From Desulfosporosinus nitroreducens (GTDB lineage Bacteria; Bacillota; Desulfitobacteriia; Desulfitobacteriales; Desulfitobacteriaceae): a DNA stretch of 64,000 bases. The position numbers and the translations under genes are program-made. The stretch lies in NCBI RefSeq assembly GCF_023897015.1, contig NZ_JAMHFY010000002.1, positions 62,001-126,000 of the forward strand. Reading direction: 5' to 3'. Positions within the stretch are counted from its first letter, which is position 1, and each line of letters starts with the position of its first letter. Below the pieces are notes generated by a model, which was not told where the DNA came from, searched no databases, and saw nothing but the letters and a program-made list of their open reading frames with translations. Positions 52,694-62,221 of the stretch are shown here, piece by piece.

Positions 52694-54025
52694 TTAATTT
52701 GCCACGCCATGCTGAAGGCGTTTCTTAAACTCTGCAGTCATCGCAGGAACTATTTGAAAAAGATCTCCAACAATGCCGAAATTGGCAACTTTTAATATTG
52801 AAGCGTCTGGGTCATTGTTAATCGCAATAATGAAGTCAGATGTTTCCATACCCACCAAATGTTGTATGGCTCCTGAAATTCCGATAGCGATATAAACTTT
52901 AGGCCGAACCGTTACCCCAGATTGCCCGACTTGTTGATCGTGAGTCAGCCAACCAGCTTCCACAGCACCGCGCGTTCCAGCTAAAGTTCCTCCTAAAACA
53001 TCCGCTAATTCTTCAGCAATTGCCAGGTTCTTTTTGGCAGCAAGACCTAAGCCAACAGCCACAATTATTTCTGCCTTATCTAAGAAGGCGCTCTTAGCAT
53101 CGCTCCCGATAAACTCGATAATTTTAGTGCGGAAATCACTTTCGTTAAAGGTAAATTCCTCTCGAATCAATTCACCTTCTCGTCCATCTATGCGTTCTGG
53201 CATTGCCATAACTCTTGGACGCACCGTTGACATTTGTGGACGACTAGTGCGACAAAGAATTGTTGCCATAATATTTCCACCAAAGGCAGGGCGGGTTTGT
53301 TGTAACAGCTTTGTCTCAGGATCAATGCCAAGTACCGTACAATCAGCAGTTAATCCAGTTTGTAATTTTGTAGCGATAGCTGGAAAAACATCTCTTCCCA
53401 TAGAAGTTGCGCCCATTAAAATAATTTCTGGTTGATATTTTCTAACCAGACTGGTAATTGCTTCGGCATAAGGTTCAGTTCGGTAATCTTTAAGAATAGG
53501 GTGATCAACTACAAAGACTTTCTCCGCCCCATAAGCAAAAGCTTCCGGAATAACACTGTCGATCTCATTGCCAGTAATCACTCCACTGAGTCCACACCCT
53601 ATAGAATCGGCTAGTTTTCGCCCTTCGCCCAGCAATTCCCAAGAGACAGGAGCCACTTTCCCATTAGTGTATTCAATAATAACCCAGACCCCACTCCATA
53701 CATCTCCACCAGCAACCGGCGTAACTTGAGCAGGAATTGTCTTTTTATCATTATCTTGAGCATAGTCTTTAACCGCTTCGGGCAAAGGATCTTTTAAGTT
53801 GAATTTGGAACCAGCCTCTGGATCAAGCTGTTCTTTAGGCTTTGAAGGTTGATTGGGTATAGCAAGTGCATTCGTAGGACATACAAGGACGCATTTACCG
53901 TGGTCTTCACATTTTTTCGGATCCACCACTGCTATCCCATCGATCAGGTCCATAGCTTCCACCGGGCATTCCACGACACAAGCTCCGCACCCAATACATT
54001 TTGTCTTGTCAACTGCGACAGTCAT
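52694..54025 (-). CDS. etfA: ETF alpha subunit with N-terminal ferredoxin (FixB type)
   Basis: 443-residue EtfA carrying two 4Fe-4S sites at its N-terminus (CIGCGACVVECPVEAM and CEDHGKCVLVCPTNA; the second cluster lacks one Cys of the usual spacing). A linker of about 40 residues leads to the ETF domain, with GLAAKKNLAIAEELADVLGG, GTRGAVEAGW, VGQSGVTV and [14 protein letters not shown] for FAD binding. The fused ferredoxin is seen in bifurcating ETFs of anaerobes. Start ATG shares one base with the stop of the beta-subunit gene (TAATG). Confidence 0.94.
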   Translation of the reverse strand: MTVAVDKTKCIGCGACVVECPVEAMDLIDGIAVVDPKKCEDHGKCVLVCPTNALAIPNQPSKPKEQLDPEAGSKFNLKDPLPEAVKDYAQDNDKKTIPAQVTPVAGGDVWSGVWVIIEYTNGKVAPVSWELLGEGRKLADSIGCGLSGVITGNEIDSVIPEAFAYGAEKVFVVDHPILKDYRTEPYAEAITSLVRKYQPEIILMGATSMGRDVFPAIATKLQTGLTADCTVLGIDPETKLLQQTRPAFGGNIMATILCRTSRPQMSTVRPRVMAMPERIDGREGELIREEFTFNESDFRTKIIEFIGSDAKSAFLDKAEIIVAVGLGLAAKKNLAIAEELADVLGGTLAGTRGAVEAGWLTHDQQVGQSGVTVRPKVYIAIGISGAIQHLVGMETSDFIIAINNDPDASILKVANFGIVGDLFQIVPAMTAEFKKRLQHGVAN

Positions 54026-54858
54026 TAGCGCTTTCCTCCCTTCGCTAGGGGATTAACCATGATAACATTCGACTGAAATAGTTTTTGTACTACAGTTGCG
54101 GCTATCGAGGCTGGATCTTTTGAAGCGTCTATTATTTCCCCGCCACTGCGACCAGGTGGTGCAAAAATTCTAGAGACGCTGGTAGGTGAGCCTTTAAGGC
54201 CCATTTGTTTGACATCAAACGGAAGGGTCTTGGCATCCCACGTTTCAGGTTCATAGGCGGCGGCTTTCATCATATTCGGAAGGGATGCGTAACTCAAATC
54301 GTTAAGTTCTTTCTCTACGGTAAGTAAAGCAGGCAACTGAGCTTGAACAACTTGACGCCCGCTTTCTGTCTTGCGTTCGACCGTTATAGAAGTTTCAGTA
54401 AGCTCTCTAACCTTTATGGCATATGTCAATTGAGGGAATCCAAGACGTTGAGCTATACCTGGACCCGTTTGGGCGGTATCTCCGTCAATGGCTTCTTTTC
54501 CTGCGAATACGAGATCGATAGGTTCCGTTTCATGCAGCTTTTGTAGGGCCATTGAAAGAATATAAGCTGTAGCTAAGGAATCTGAACCACCAAAAGCACG
54601 ATCACTCAAAAGGATTGCTCGATCGGCACCATAAGACATAGCTTTCTTCAATGCTTCTTTAGCTTGCGGAGGACCCATACATACTATTGTAACCTTCCCT
54701 CCGACTTTTTCTTTAAGGCGAATTGCTTCTTCCAAACCATGTGCATCATAGGGATTAATAATTGATGGCACGCCCTCTCGCATGAGGGTATTAGTCACTG
54801 GGTCGATACGTACTTCAGATGTATCTGGAACTTGCTTAAGGCAGACCACGAAGTTCAC
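54025..54858 (-). CDS. etfB: ETF beta subunit (FixA type)
   Basis: 277-residue ETF beta subunit, first gene of the fixABCX-type operon. MNFVVCLKQVPDTSEVRIDP is the characteristic start, followed by INPYDAHGLEEAIRLKE and LVFAGKEAIDGDTAQTGPGIAQRLG, whose Asp-Gly-Asp loop binds the bifurcating FAD. The loop differs from the IDDGASQ of the other EtfB here, supporting bifurcation only in this copy (inference). GGAGGG precedes the ATG. Confidence 0.94.
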   Translation of the reverse strand: MNFVVCLKQVPDTSEVRIDPVTNTLMREGVPSIINPYDAHGLEEAIRLKEKVGGKVTIVCMGPPQAKEALKKAMSYGADRAILLSDRAFGGSDSLATAYILSMALQKLHETEPIDLVFAGKEAIDGDTAQTGPGIAQRLGFPQLTYAIKVRELTETSITVERKTESGRQVVQAQLPALLTVEKELNDLSYASLPNMMKAAAYEPETWDAKTLPFDVKQMGLKGSPTSVSRIFAPPGRSGGEIIDASKDPASIAATVVQKLFQSNVIMVNPLAKGGKR

Positions 54859-55016
54859 AATAAATCCCTCCTTTGTATTTAATCTCCAAATTAAAAAAAC
54901 CTGCCTGAAATAGTTATTGTTTTTATATACTAGTATAAAAGCAACCTTATTTCAAGATTTAAACCATGTATTTTGATAATTTTAATAGGAATTCTCATAA
55001 TTAGTATTATTTATAC

Positions 55017-55931
55017 CTACTCTGAATCTGCTAAATACTTTTCAACCTCAACCCCAGCCAAAGCACCATCTCCAACTGCAGTAGCTACTTGACGCAGTGG
55101 TGTGTTGCGAATGTCTCCTGCAGCATATACGCCTTTGATATTGGTTTGTAAAAGAGCATCAGTCAGAATATAACCACGGTCATCTGTTTCAATTTCCTCA
55201 TCAATAAATTGGGCATTTGGATCTGTCCCAACATAAATAAACACTCCATCCGCTGGGATATTTCGTGTTTCATTACTGAGTACATTGCGGACACGTACCC
55301 CTTCAACATGGTTTGAACCAAGTATTTCCTCGACAACAGCATTTAGTTCAAATCGTATTTTCGGATTATCTTTGGCGCGATTTAAGACGATCTGAGAAGC
55401 ACGAAAGCCTGCTCTTCTGTGTACAATCGTCACTTCTTCTGCAAATTTAGTAAGGTATGCCCCTTCTTCAATGGCAGCATCCCCTCCACCAACAACCACA
55501 ACCTTCTTGCCTTTAAAGAAGGCACCATCACAGGTTGCACAGTAGGAAACTCCGCTTCCTCGGAAATTGTCTTCACCAGGGACACCTAATAACCTAGGCT
55601 TGGAACCTGCAGTGATAATAATAGAACGCGCTTCAAGAACTTGACCGGTTGTATGTATTTTCTTTACTGCTTCCTTTAGCTCTAATTTCTGAACTTCCTC
55701 AAAGATAAACTCAACACCAAACGACAGAGCTTGCCTATGAAATAGATTCATAAGTTCATACCCATTAATTCCGTCTGGAAATCCAGGATAGTTCTCGATA
55801 TTTTCCGTTGATGCAGCTTGACCGCCAGGCATTGCTAATTCTACTACCGCTGTTTTAAGTCCTCCCCGTGCGGTATATATTCCAGCTGTTAGACCTGCAG
55901 GACCAGCCCCCACAATAATGACGTCATACAT
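55017..55931 (-). CDS. trxB: Thioredoxin reductase
   Basis: 304-residue NADPH-dependent flavoenzyme reducing thioredoxin. FAD motif VGAGPAGLTAGIYTARGG, redox pair CATC in SYCATCDGAFFKGK, NADPH motif VVVGGGDAAIEEGAYL and the C-terminal YAAGDIRNTPLRQVATAVGDGA. The start is the ATG with GGAG 9 nt upstream; a TTG three codons earlier overlaps the ribosome site. A short palindrome (TACCCCTTAAGGGTA) lies about 35 nt upstream. Monocistronic. Confidence 0.95.
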   Translation of the reverse strand: MYDVIIVGAGPAGLTAGIYTARGGLKTAVVELAMPGGQAASTENIENYPGFPDGINGYELMNLFHRQALSFGVEFIFEEVQKLELKEAVKKIHTTGQVLEARSIIITAGSKPRLLGVPGEDNFRGSGVSYCATCDGAFFKGKKVVVVGGGDAAIEEGAYLTKFAEEVTIVHRRAGFRASQIVLNRAKDNPKIRFELNAVVEEILGSNHVEGVRVRNVLSNETRNIPADGVFIYVGTDPNAQFIDEEIETDDRGYILTDALLQTNIKGVYAAGDIRNTPLRQVATAVGDGALAGVEVEKYLADSE

Positions 55932-56159
55932 GACTTTCAACTCCTCTTTACTATTTGCCTATATACCCCTTAAGGGTATTAAATACGTAGATAGTATATC
56001 ATAGTTTATCCAGAATTAAAAAAGAATTTGGTCCAAATGAAACATATGAATGAAGGGATTTTAATTAATTGGGAAGAATATATTAATACGGGTTTAGTAT
56101 TACACAACTGTTGTAGTTATATTTAAGAAAGATCGGAAGTTTCGAAGGAGGAATTTGTT

Positions 56160-59000
56160 CTGAAACGTTTTATTAAAATCCTAATTGGCTTCATAATATT
56201 AGTCTCATTCTTAACCGCCTCAAGTGGGTTATACGAAGATTGGTTGTGGTTTACTAACCTTGGTTATTCTCAATTATTCTGGACTCCATTTCTAAGCAAA
56301 GTGCTCTTTCAGGCAGTAAATGGAACCATTCTCTTCCTCTTTATTGCCGGAACCTTGCTATCTATTCGACATGCCATTGTGACATTTGTTAACGAACGTT
56401 TACGCCTCCGGTTGCGTTTGGTACAAGATATGAACCGTCCTGTTTTCAACCTGAGTCAACGCAAAGTTACTGTATGGTTACTAGTAATTTCGGCAATCGT
56501 TAGTTTTGGCATAAGTTTCGTAGCTGGGTTTAAAGGCTGGTTAGATGTCTTATCTTTTACCCATGCCACGCAATTTAATCAGGTCGATCCGATTTTTGGT
56601 AAGGATTTAGCTTTTTACTTTTTTAAACTTCCTTTTTTAAGAACAATATTTGATGCATTTTTTGGTCCCCTCTTTTTACTCACCTTGTTTACCATTATTT
56701 TTTATATCGTTACAGGAGTCATTCGTTTCCACTCAAGAAAGCTTTGGCGAAGTGGTGCTGTCTCAATGGGACCCAGCTGCCGGAAGCACTTAGCATTTTT
56801 AATCGGAATCCTCTTTGCTTTAAAAGCTTACGGTTATTACTTAGATATTTTTAAGTTGCTCTATTCTACCCATGGACACGTGGTAGGTGCCGGATTTACA
56901 GATTTAAATTTCACACTTCCAGCCCTCAAAATTCTAATTTTTATAAGTATTTTAGGATCTATCCTTGCTTTCATCTCACTGACTTTTAGAGATTCCCGGC
57001 TATTGACAATCCCAATTGCAGGAAGTTTTGTTTTTGGAATCCTAATCTACAGTGTCTTCCCCGCTCTTATCCAATCGTTTGTTGTTCTTCCAAATGAGCT
57101 GAGTAAGGAGCAACCGTACATTAAACATGAGATAGAGTTAACGCGCTTTGGATACAGCTTGGACAATATTAAAGAAATTGATTACCCGGGTAATACACCA
57201 GTCACAGCAGAAACTTTAAAAACAGAACAAGGAACTCTTAACAATATCCGACTTAATGATGCTCGTCCCATGTTACAGACCTATAATCAGAAACAGGGTA
57301 TTCGACTGTATTATAAATTTAATGACATTGATATCGACCGTTATACGATTAATGGAGAGTCTCGCCAAGTAATGATTGGGCCTCGAGAAATCTCTACTCC
57401 TGATCTGACTTCTAATGCAAAAACATTTGTAAATATGCGCTTAAAGTACACCCACGGTTTCGGAGCATCTGCTTCCTTTGCCAATGCAGTCACTTCTGAA
57501 GGACTTCCTTCTTATGCTATTAAGGATGTCCCACCTGTAAGTGAATTTCCTGAATTTAAGATGACCGAGCCAAGGATCTATTATGGTGAATTGACTAACG
57601 ACTGGGTCGTCGCCAATACCACGGCCAAAGAATTTGATTATCCTCTGGGAAACTCTAATGCAGAAAATTCTTATAATGGTAAAACCGGGATCCCGTTAAC
57701 TCCACTCAATAAATTTATGCTTTCTCTTCGCCATGGAACCCCGCGCTTCTACCTTGCCAATGAAGTAACTTCAGCCAGTAAAATGCTCGTATACCGCAAT
57801 ATAAGTGAGCGGGTTGAAAAGCTGGCTCCGTTTTTGACTTATGATATGGACCCTTATGTGATTATTAATGCCGGCCGTTTGAAATGGATTATTGATGCCT
57901 ATACTACGTCAGATTCCCTGCCCTATTCCAATATGTATCCTAATCAAGATTTTAACTATATTCGGAACTCAGTAAAAATAATTATTGATGCCTATGACGG
58001 CACCGTCGATTTTTATGCAGCTGATCCCAGCGATCCTATCCTGAAAACCTATATGAAGATATTCCCAGGCGTTTTTAAAGACCTTGACAGTATGCCACCT
58101 AGCATAAAAAACCATCTGCGATACCCAGAATCCCTTTTTAGTGTTCAAAGCAATATGCTTAAAAACTTTCATATGACTAATTCATCTGTTTTTTACAATA
58201 AGGAAGATTCTTGGGATATTGCAAAAGAACTTTTCGACGAAACAACCCCACAAAGCGTAGATCCCTACTACACGATCATGAAGATTCCAGGAGAAGCTAA
58301 ACCTGAGTTCGTGCTCATGCTTCCGTTTACACCAGCGTCTAGTGCCACGAATACACGCAACAATATGGTAGCCTGGATGGCTGCTCGAATGGATGGAGAG
58401 CATTATGGCGAATTATTACTATATAAGTTGCCTAAAAACATTGAAATTGATGGTCCATTACAGATTGAATCTCGAATAGATCAAGACCCTAAGATTTCTG
58501 AACAGCTTTCTCTGTGGGATCAAAAAGGTTCAAGCGTAATTCGAGGAAATCTTTTGGCTCTTCCAATCGGCGGCAACTTCCTCTATGTTGAACCGATTTA
58601 TCTGCAATCAGATAAAGGCGGCAGTATTCCTGAGATGAAAAGAGTCGTACTCGCTTATCAAAACCAGTTGGTAATGACAGAAAACTTAGGAAAAGCCTTA
58701 ATTGAACTTTTTGGTGAGGGCGCGCCTCAACCAACAACACTTGGACAAAGTGGCACACTCCCAGTCCCTTCTGGGCAAGACGAAACAGAGGTTGATCTTA
58801 ATTCGCTGGACATGACATCTGTCATTGAGCAAATGAATCAAATCCGTGCGCTGCTCGACAATCTTGAAACCCAACTTAAAGGATTGCCAACTTCCTCTGG
58901 GGAAACTCTACCCGCTGGCGAAACTCCCGCCTCAAGTGATACTCCCTCCTCTGAGGATACTCCCTCCTCTATCAAACCTCCTAATGACAGTTTTCGCTAA
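56160..59000 (+). CDS. UPF0182 family membrane protein
   Basis: 946-residue protein of the COG1615/UPF0182 family. About seven helices lie in the first 300 residues, then a large extracytoplasmic domain (with TPRFYLANEV, YDMDPYVIINAGRLKWIIDAY) and an Asp/Ser/Thr/Pro-rich tail. The likely start is CTG at 56160, 8 nt after AAGGAGG: it restores the first helix and the conserved LYEDWLWFTNLGY. The first ATG/GTG/TTG in frame is a TTG at 56244, which would remove that helix and has no ribosome site. Function is unknown. Confidence 0.85.
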   Translation: MKRFIKILIGFIILVSFLTASSGLYEDWLWFTNLGYSQLFWTPFLSKVLFQAVNGTILFLFIAGTLLSIRHAIVTFVNERLRLRLRLVQDMNRPVFNLSQRKVTVWLLVISAIVSFGISFVAGFKGWLDVLSFTHATQFNQVDPIFGKDLAFYFFKLPFLRTIFDAFFGPLFLLTLFTIIFYIVTGVIRFHSRKLWRSGAVSMGPSCRKHLAFLIGILFALKAYGYYLDIFKLLYSTHGHVVGAGFTDLNFTLPALKILIFISILGSILAFISLTFRDSRLLTIPIAGSFVFGILIYSVFPALIQSFVVLPNELSKEQPYIKHEIELTRFGYSLDNIKEIDYPGNTPVTAETLKTEQGTLNNIRLNDARPMLQTYNQKQGIRLYYKFNDIDIDRYTINGESRQVMIGPREISTPDLTSNAKTFVNMRLKYTHGFGASASFANAVTSEGLPSYAIKDVPPVSEFPEFKMTEPRIYYGELTNDWVVANTTAKEFDYPLGNSNAENSYNGKTGIPLTPLNKFMLSLRHGTPRFYLANEVTSASKMLVYRNISERVEKLAPFLTYDMDPYVIINAGRLKWIIDAYTTSDSLPYSNMYPNQDFNYIRNSVKIIIDAYDGTVDFYAADPSDPILKTYMKIFPGVFKDLDSMPPSIKNHLRYPESLFSVQSNMLKNFHMTNSSVFYNKEDSWDIAKELFDETTPQSVDPYYTIMKIPGEAKPEFVLMLPFTPASSATNTRNNMVAWMAARMDGEHYGELLLYKLPKNIEIDGPLQIESRIDQDPKISEQLSLWDQKGSSVIRGNLLALPIGGNFLYVEPIYLQSDKGGSIPEMKRVVLAYQNQLVMTENLGKALIELFGEGAPQPTTLGQSGTLPVPSGQDETEVDLNSLDMTSVIEQMNQIRALLDNLETQLKGLPTSSGETLPAGETPASSDTPSSEDTPSSIKPPNDSFR

Positions 59001-59057
59001 AACCAAATAAGACTTCAAATACGATGGTTATAACTCAAACAGAACTTTCTTGTCAGA

Positions 59058-59301
59058 GCATAGCCATGGCGCACCACGATGGATAGTTAATACACAGCCT
59101 ATTTGAAGCAATAGGGCCGTCTAAGCTAGTCCAAGTTGCATTTATACCTAGTCATGGAAATATGCGCGTGTAAGGGCTCCATGACCTCTGGCAAAGGATG
59201 GCCGTGTGTCCCTGGAGCCCTCACGCGAACATGTATGTTCGAAGTTAGTGCATCGCCATGGATGCCAACAAAAAAAGAACACCCTAAAGTGTTCTTTTTT
59301 T
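59058..59301 (+). ncRNA. Unidentified structured RNA with terminator
   Basis: A closing stem pairs 59058-59074 with 59248-59265 (GCAT..CCATGGCG with CGCCATGG..ATGC). Inside are a small hairpin CCTATT/AATAGG (59098-59103, 59110-59115), a long hairpin (59165-59181 with 59213-59227) and CGAACAT/ATGTTCG (59226-59241). A Rho-independent terminator follows directly. No coding frame fits. It is not recognised as tmRNA, 6S, SRP or RNase P RNA. Riboswitch or stand-alone ncRNA are both open. Confidence 0.55.
59270..59301. terminator. Bidirectional Rho-independent terminator
   Basis: AAAAAAAGAACAC pairs with GTGTTCTTTTTTT (13 bp, loop CCTAAA). Ends the structured RNA on the plus strand and the exported-protein gene on the minus strand. 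Confidence 0.92.
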
Positions 59302-59348
59302 GTAGCCTAACTTCGCTTAAGCTAATTGATATCCAAGTAAAAAATTAA

Positions 59349-60605
59349 CTAGTCTTTAAGAGGTTTTAATTCTACAATCGTTGATGTTCCTGATTTTTTC
59401 ATTTGAATGAGCTCAGCACCATCATCAGAGATATAATTCTCTTCACCAAGCAATGGGATCTCTTCAAGTTGTCCGGCAGTAATTACATTGGCCATTTGTT
59501 GACTATATATAACTATCTGCCCTTCGGAGCCGATAAGCGTACTCACGTTATTAAAAGGAATTGAACCTTCCCATTCTGTTTGGAAAGAAGGATTATCCTT
59601 GATTTCGGAGCGATCCTCAGTTGATTTAATTTTAACTAAAACATTATTTTTGACTTCGCCGATATACACCTTGCCATCTAGAACTCCTATGACCCTGTCA
59701 TTAGCATTTTTAGAAATGGTATGACGATTTCCAACTCCTAAAGAGATGACTTGCTTGGTCCCTCCCACTTTGCTGGTAATGAAAAGTGTTCCATATCGAT
59801 CTGAGGCTGCCATGCTATCAATAGTCTCTCCCGTTTTATTTAATGTACGTACGTTTTTCATGACGTCAATTTCCATGAGTCGTTCTGTAGATCCGTTTTT
59901 AATTGTGAGGTATATAAGATTGGTAGAAGTTGAGACGACAAATTCCTCGATTTTCCCGCCAGCTGGGAATTCATTAATTGTTTGATTAAAACGATCATCT
60001 GGAGCAGTGTCTTCATCACTATTTGGCAGTTCGAGTGTGTACAATTCTGTAATTTGTGGATTACCATACTTAGGTACAGTTTTAGTCTGAACGGGAACTT
60101 TTGGTTTGACTTCTTCTTCCACTTGCTTATTAGGTTTTTGATTAGGATCTTCAGGATTAATTGGTACTGTTGATTTGGGAGGCGTCGTTGCAGGCGGTAC
60201 AACAGGGTCAACGGGTACAGTTACGTAAGTTACCGGATTGGGATTTTTTTTACCATAAAAATAGACTAGGGTATCACGATCCGGAAGCCATTGATAGTTG
60301 AGAACGCCCATTGTGTTATCATTCGCAGGGGCTTTCTTTTCGAAGACCATTTTTTCTTTTTTAAGGTTAAAGATTTTGAGTGTGCCATTTTCTGTATAAG
60401 CTAAATAATCCTTAGCATAAGAAACTTGAACATTTTCAAAATCAGTACCGGGTATTGTTGCTTCAAGTTGCTTTGTTATTGGACCAGCTTCAGCAACAGG
60501 GCCCAGAACTTTAGCAACTTTATTTTCTAAAAAAGAATAAGCTCCAAATTGTAGGAAGAGTGAAACTAAAACCCAAGCAAATATCGTGCGCAGTTTCTTT
60601 TTCAT
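59349..60605 (-). CDS. Exported protein of unknown function, membrane-anchored
   Basis: 418 residues: an N-terminal membrane anchor (IFAWVLVSLFLQFGAYSFL), then an extracytoplasmic region with repeated beta-strand units (YLAYTENGTLKIFNLKKEK, GTLFITSKVGG, DGKVYIGEV) suggestive of a beta-propeller. A Pro/Lys-rich linker at about 130-180 interrupts the fold. No catalytic motif is recognised. It follows the phosphodiester glycosidase gene by 39 nt, so the pair may act together at the cell surface. Confidence 0.7.
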   Translation of the reverse strand: MKKKLRTIFAWVLVSLFLQFGAYSFLENKVAKVLGPVAEAGPITKQLEATIPGTDFENVQVSYAKDYLAYTENGTLKIFNLKKEKMVFEKKAPANDNTMGVLNYQWLPDRDTLVYFYGKKNPNPVTYVTVPVDPVVPPATTPPKSTVPINPEDPNQKPNKQVEEEVKPKVPVQTKTVPKYGNPQITELYTLELPNSDEDTAPDDRFNQTINEFPAGGKIEEFVVSTSTNLIYLTIKNGSTERLMEIDVMKNVRTLNKTGETIDSMAASDRYGTLFITSKVGGTKQVISLGVGNRHTISKNANDRVIGVLDGKVYIGEVKNNVLVKIKSTEDRSEIKDNPSFQTEWEGSIPFNNVSTLIGSEGQIVIYSQQMANVITAGQLEEIPLLGEENYISDDGAELIQMKKSGTSTIVELKPLKD

Positions 60606-60644
60606 GCGTTATTTTTCTCCTTTTATAACAGTGCTTAATAGTTC

Positions 60645-61610
60645 TTATTTAGTAACTACAAAAGCAGTAGGAATATATCGTTCGCCAAAAATGTTCCAAA
60701 GTTTATTCATGACCTTACCATTATAGACAAGCTCTGATGATGATCCTCCATCTAAGTTGACAGCATTGACAGCATTATAATCTTCAAAGACGTTCATGAG
60801 GTCACGCAGGGTTGCCCCTATACTCCAAGTAGGTTGGCGTCCGTCAATAACAACAAATATCACCGTTCCGTCAGCCATTTGCCCGATTCCTGTCCGAGGG
60901 GCAATACCCCAACCACCATCACCCGTAATTGCCGGTTTACCATCGACAATTAAATTAGGTTCGAAGGTAACCACTTCACGCATGTTTTTCTCTTCCAGTT
61001 GCTTTGCATTCATTTTACCGAGGACAAGTTTCCCTTTGTCATCAAATCCGACAATGTTAACCGCTTTGTCCTCCACATTGTTATGAATCAACTTCCCGTC
61101 ATGCATTGTTAAACCGTCCGGAAAAGCCCCATTTCCTTTACCATTAGGGTCATAAAATCCTCCAGCATTAATCCCCGCAATGGCCCCCATATCCTTGACA
61201 AAATCTGTTACTCTTTCTCCTGTTACACCAATTTCTTTAGTAACGGCTAATTTTACTCGCATTGGGTCTTTAATTAACATTACTTTACCTTTAAAGCTTT
61301 GACCTTTGATATCTTCGATTGTAATACCCGAAGTCTTATCAGTCATGACTTCTGTGCTTACTAAGTCAATCCCGTTGCCAGATCCTTGATAGTTATTAGA
61401 ATTCATAATACGGCTAATCTCTTCTTGAGAAAGAAAAGCCTCTACTACCTGTGGATGTCGCGATGTTGCCACTGCGCCAACTGCTACAATTTTGAGAGAT
61501 TCGAAGGGGCCCCAAAACAATATAAATGGAACTAGTATTGCAGCAAAAATAATATTAAAGACTAGATACCCAAAAATCTTTTTTATCTTAATCCTACCCT
61601 TTTTTTTCAT
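60645..61610 (-). CDS. Phosphodiester glycosidase (NAGPA/DUF2233) family protein
   Basis: 321-residue membrane-anchored protein. An N-terminal helix (LVFNIIFAAILVPFILFWG) is followed by the family domain: GAIAGINAGGFYDPNG, PDGLTMHDGKLI, RTGIGQMADGTVIFVVIDGRQ and AVNLDGGSSSELVYNGKV. The domain is shared with the human GlcNAc-phosphodiester uncovering enzyme and with bacterial exopolysaccharide proteins, and probably cleaves sugar phosphodiesters outside the cell. Substrate here might be a wall polymer or glycolipid head group (inference). Confidence 0.88.
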   Translation of the reverse strand: MKKKGRIKIKKIFGYLVFNIIFAAILVPFILFWGPFESLKIVAVGAVATSRHPQVVEAFLSQEEISRIMNSNNYQGSGNGIDLVSTEVMTDKTSGITIEDIKGQSFKGKVMLIKDPMRVKLAVTKEIGVTGERVTDFVKDMGAIAGINAGGFYDPNGKGNGAFPDGLTMHDGKLIHNNVEDKAVNIVGFDDKGKLVLGKMNAKQLEEKNMREVVTFEPNLIVDGKPAITGDGGWGIAPRTGIGQMADGTVIFVVIDGRQPTWSIGATLRDLMNVFEDYNAVNAVNLDGGSSSELVYNGKVMNKLWNIFGERYIPTAFVVTK

Positions 61611-61772
61611 TTAAGCTCTTTCTCCTTTTATAGAATTACTTGCTAAAAAACTCACTAATCGCTTGTAACAGACCTAGCCACACTTATACCCCGGCCATTA
61701 CTGCTATTGGATGGCAAGATAAGTGGACAGTACAAAAAAACAAGCCGCAGTTTTCAAGATGTGCGGCTACGA

Positions 61773-62052
61773 CTATTTAGAATGTCGTTTTCTTAACTCT
61801 ATTGATAGTTTCCACAGAGAGTAGACAACAATAGCAGTCAAAAGAAAGATACTGATCTGAACTGATTCCCATTTAAAAATTCCAAGCTTTAAATCAATTA
61901 TCTGAATAGCTAAGTTGGCTAGCATTCCAACAATGATGGTAACCCACATTTGAATAACAACATCGTGTTGCTTACGTCGAGTAATAAAATAAATATTAAG
62001 GCCGATGGCAATAAAAAAAATGCTTCTTAGAAAACCAAGAACTATTAATCAT
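61773..62052 (-). pseudogene. Small membrane protein gene, broken near its start
   Basis: An open frame of 91 codons (stop at 61773, open up to 62048) encodes a convincing membrane protein (SIFFIAIGLNIYFITRRK, TIIVGMLANLAIQI, ISIFLLTAIVVYSLW), but has no ATG, GTG or TTG at its beginning. An ATG with AAAGGAT upstream lies at 62050-62052 one frame away and stops after 18 codons. One or two bases seem inserted or lost near 62047. Either a frameshift mutation or a sequencing error. Confidence 0.55.
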
Positions 62053-62188
62053 TATGTGTTTATCCTTTAATTAAATTTCATTTATAACGTACTTAGTATA
62101 ACAAAAGATGTATATTGTATCAAGGATTGTCTGCAAAGTAACATTGGAAACCAGCTAATAATGTCACATAATGGCAAATAATTGAAAA

Positions 62189-62211
62189 TGAGCCGTAATT
62201 AAAACGGCTCA
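62189..62211 (-). terminator. Terminator after the OsmC gene
   Basis: TGAGCCGT (62189-62196) pairs with ACGGCTCA (62204-62211), followed on the minus strand by TTTTC. Confidence 0.75.
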
Positions 62212-62221
62212 AATCTTACGC

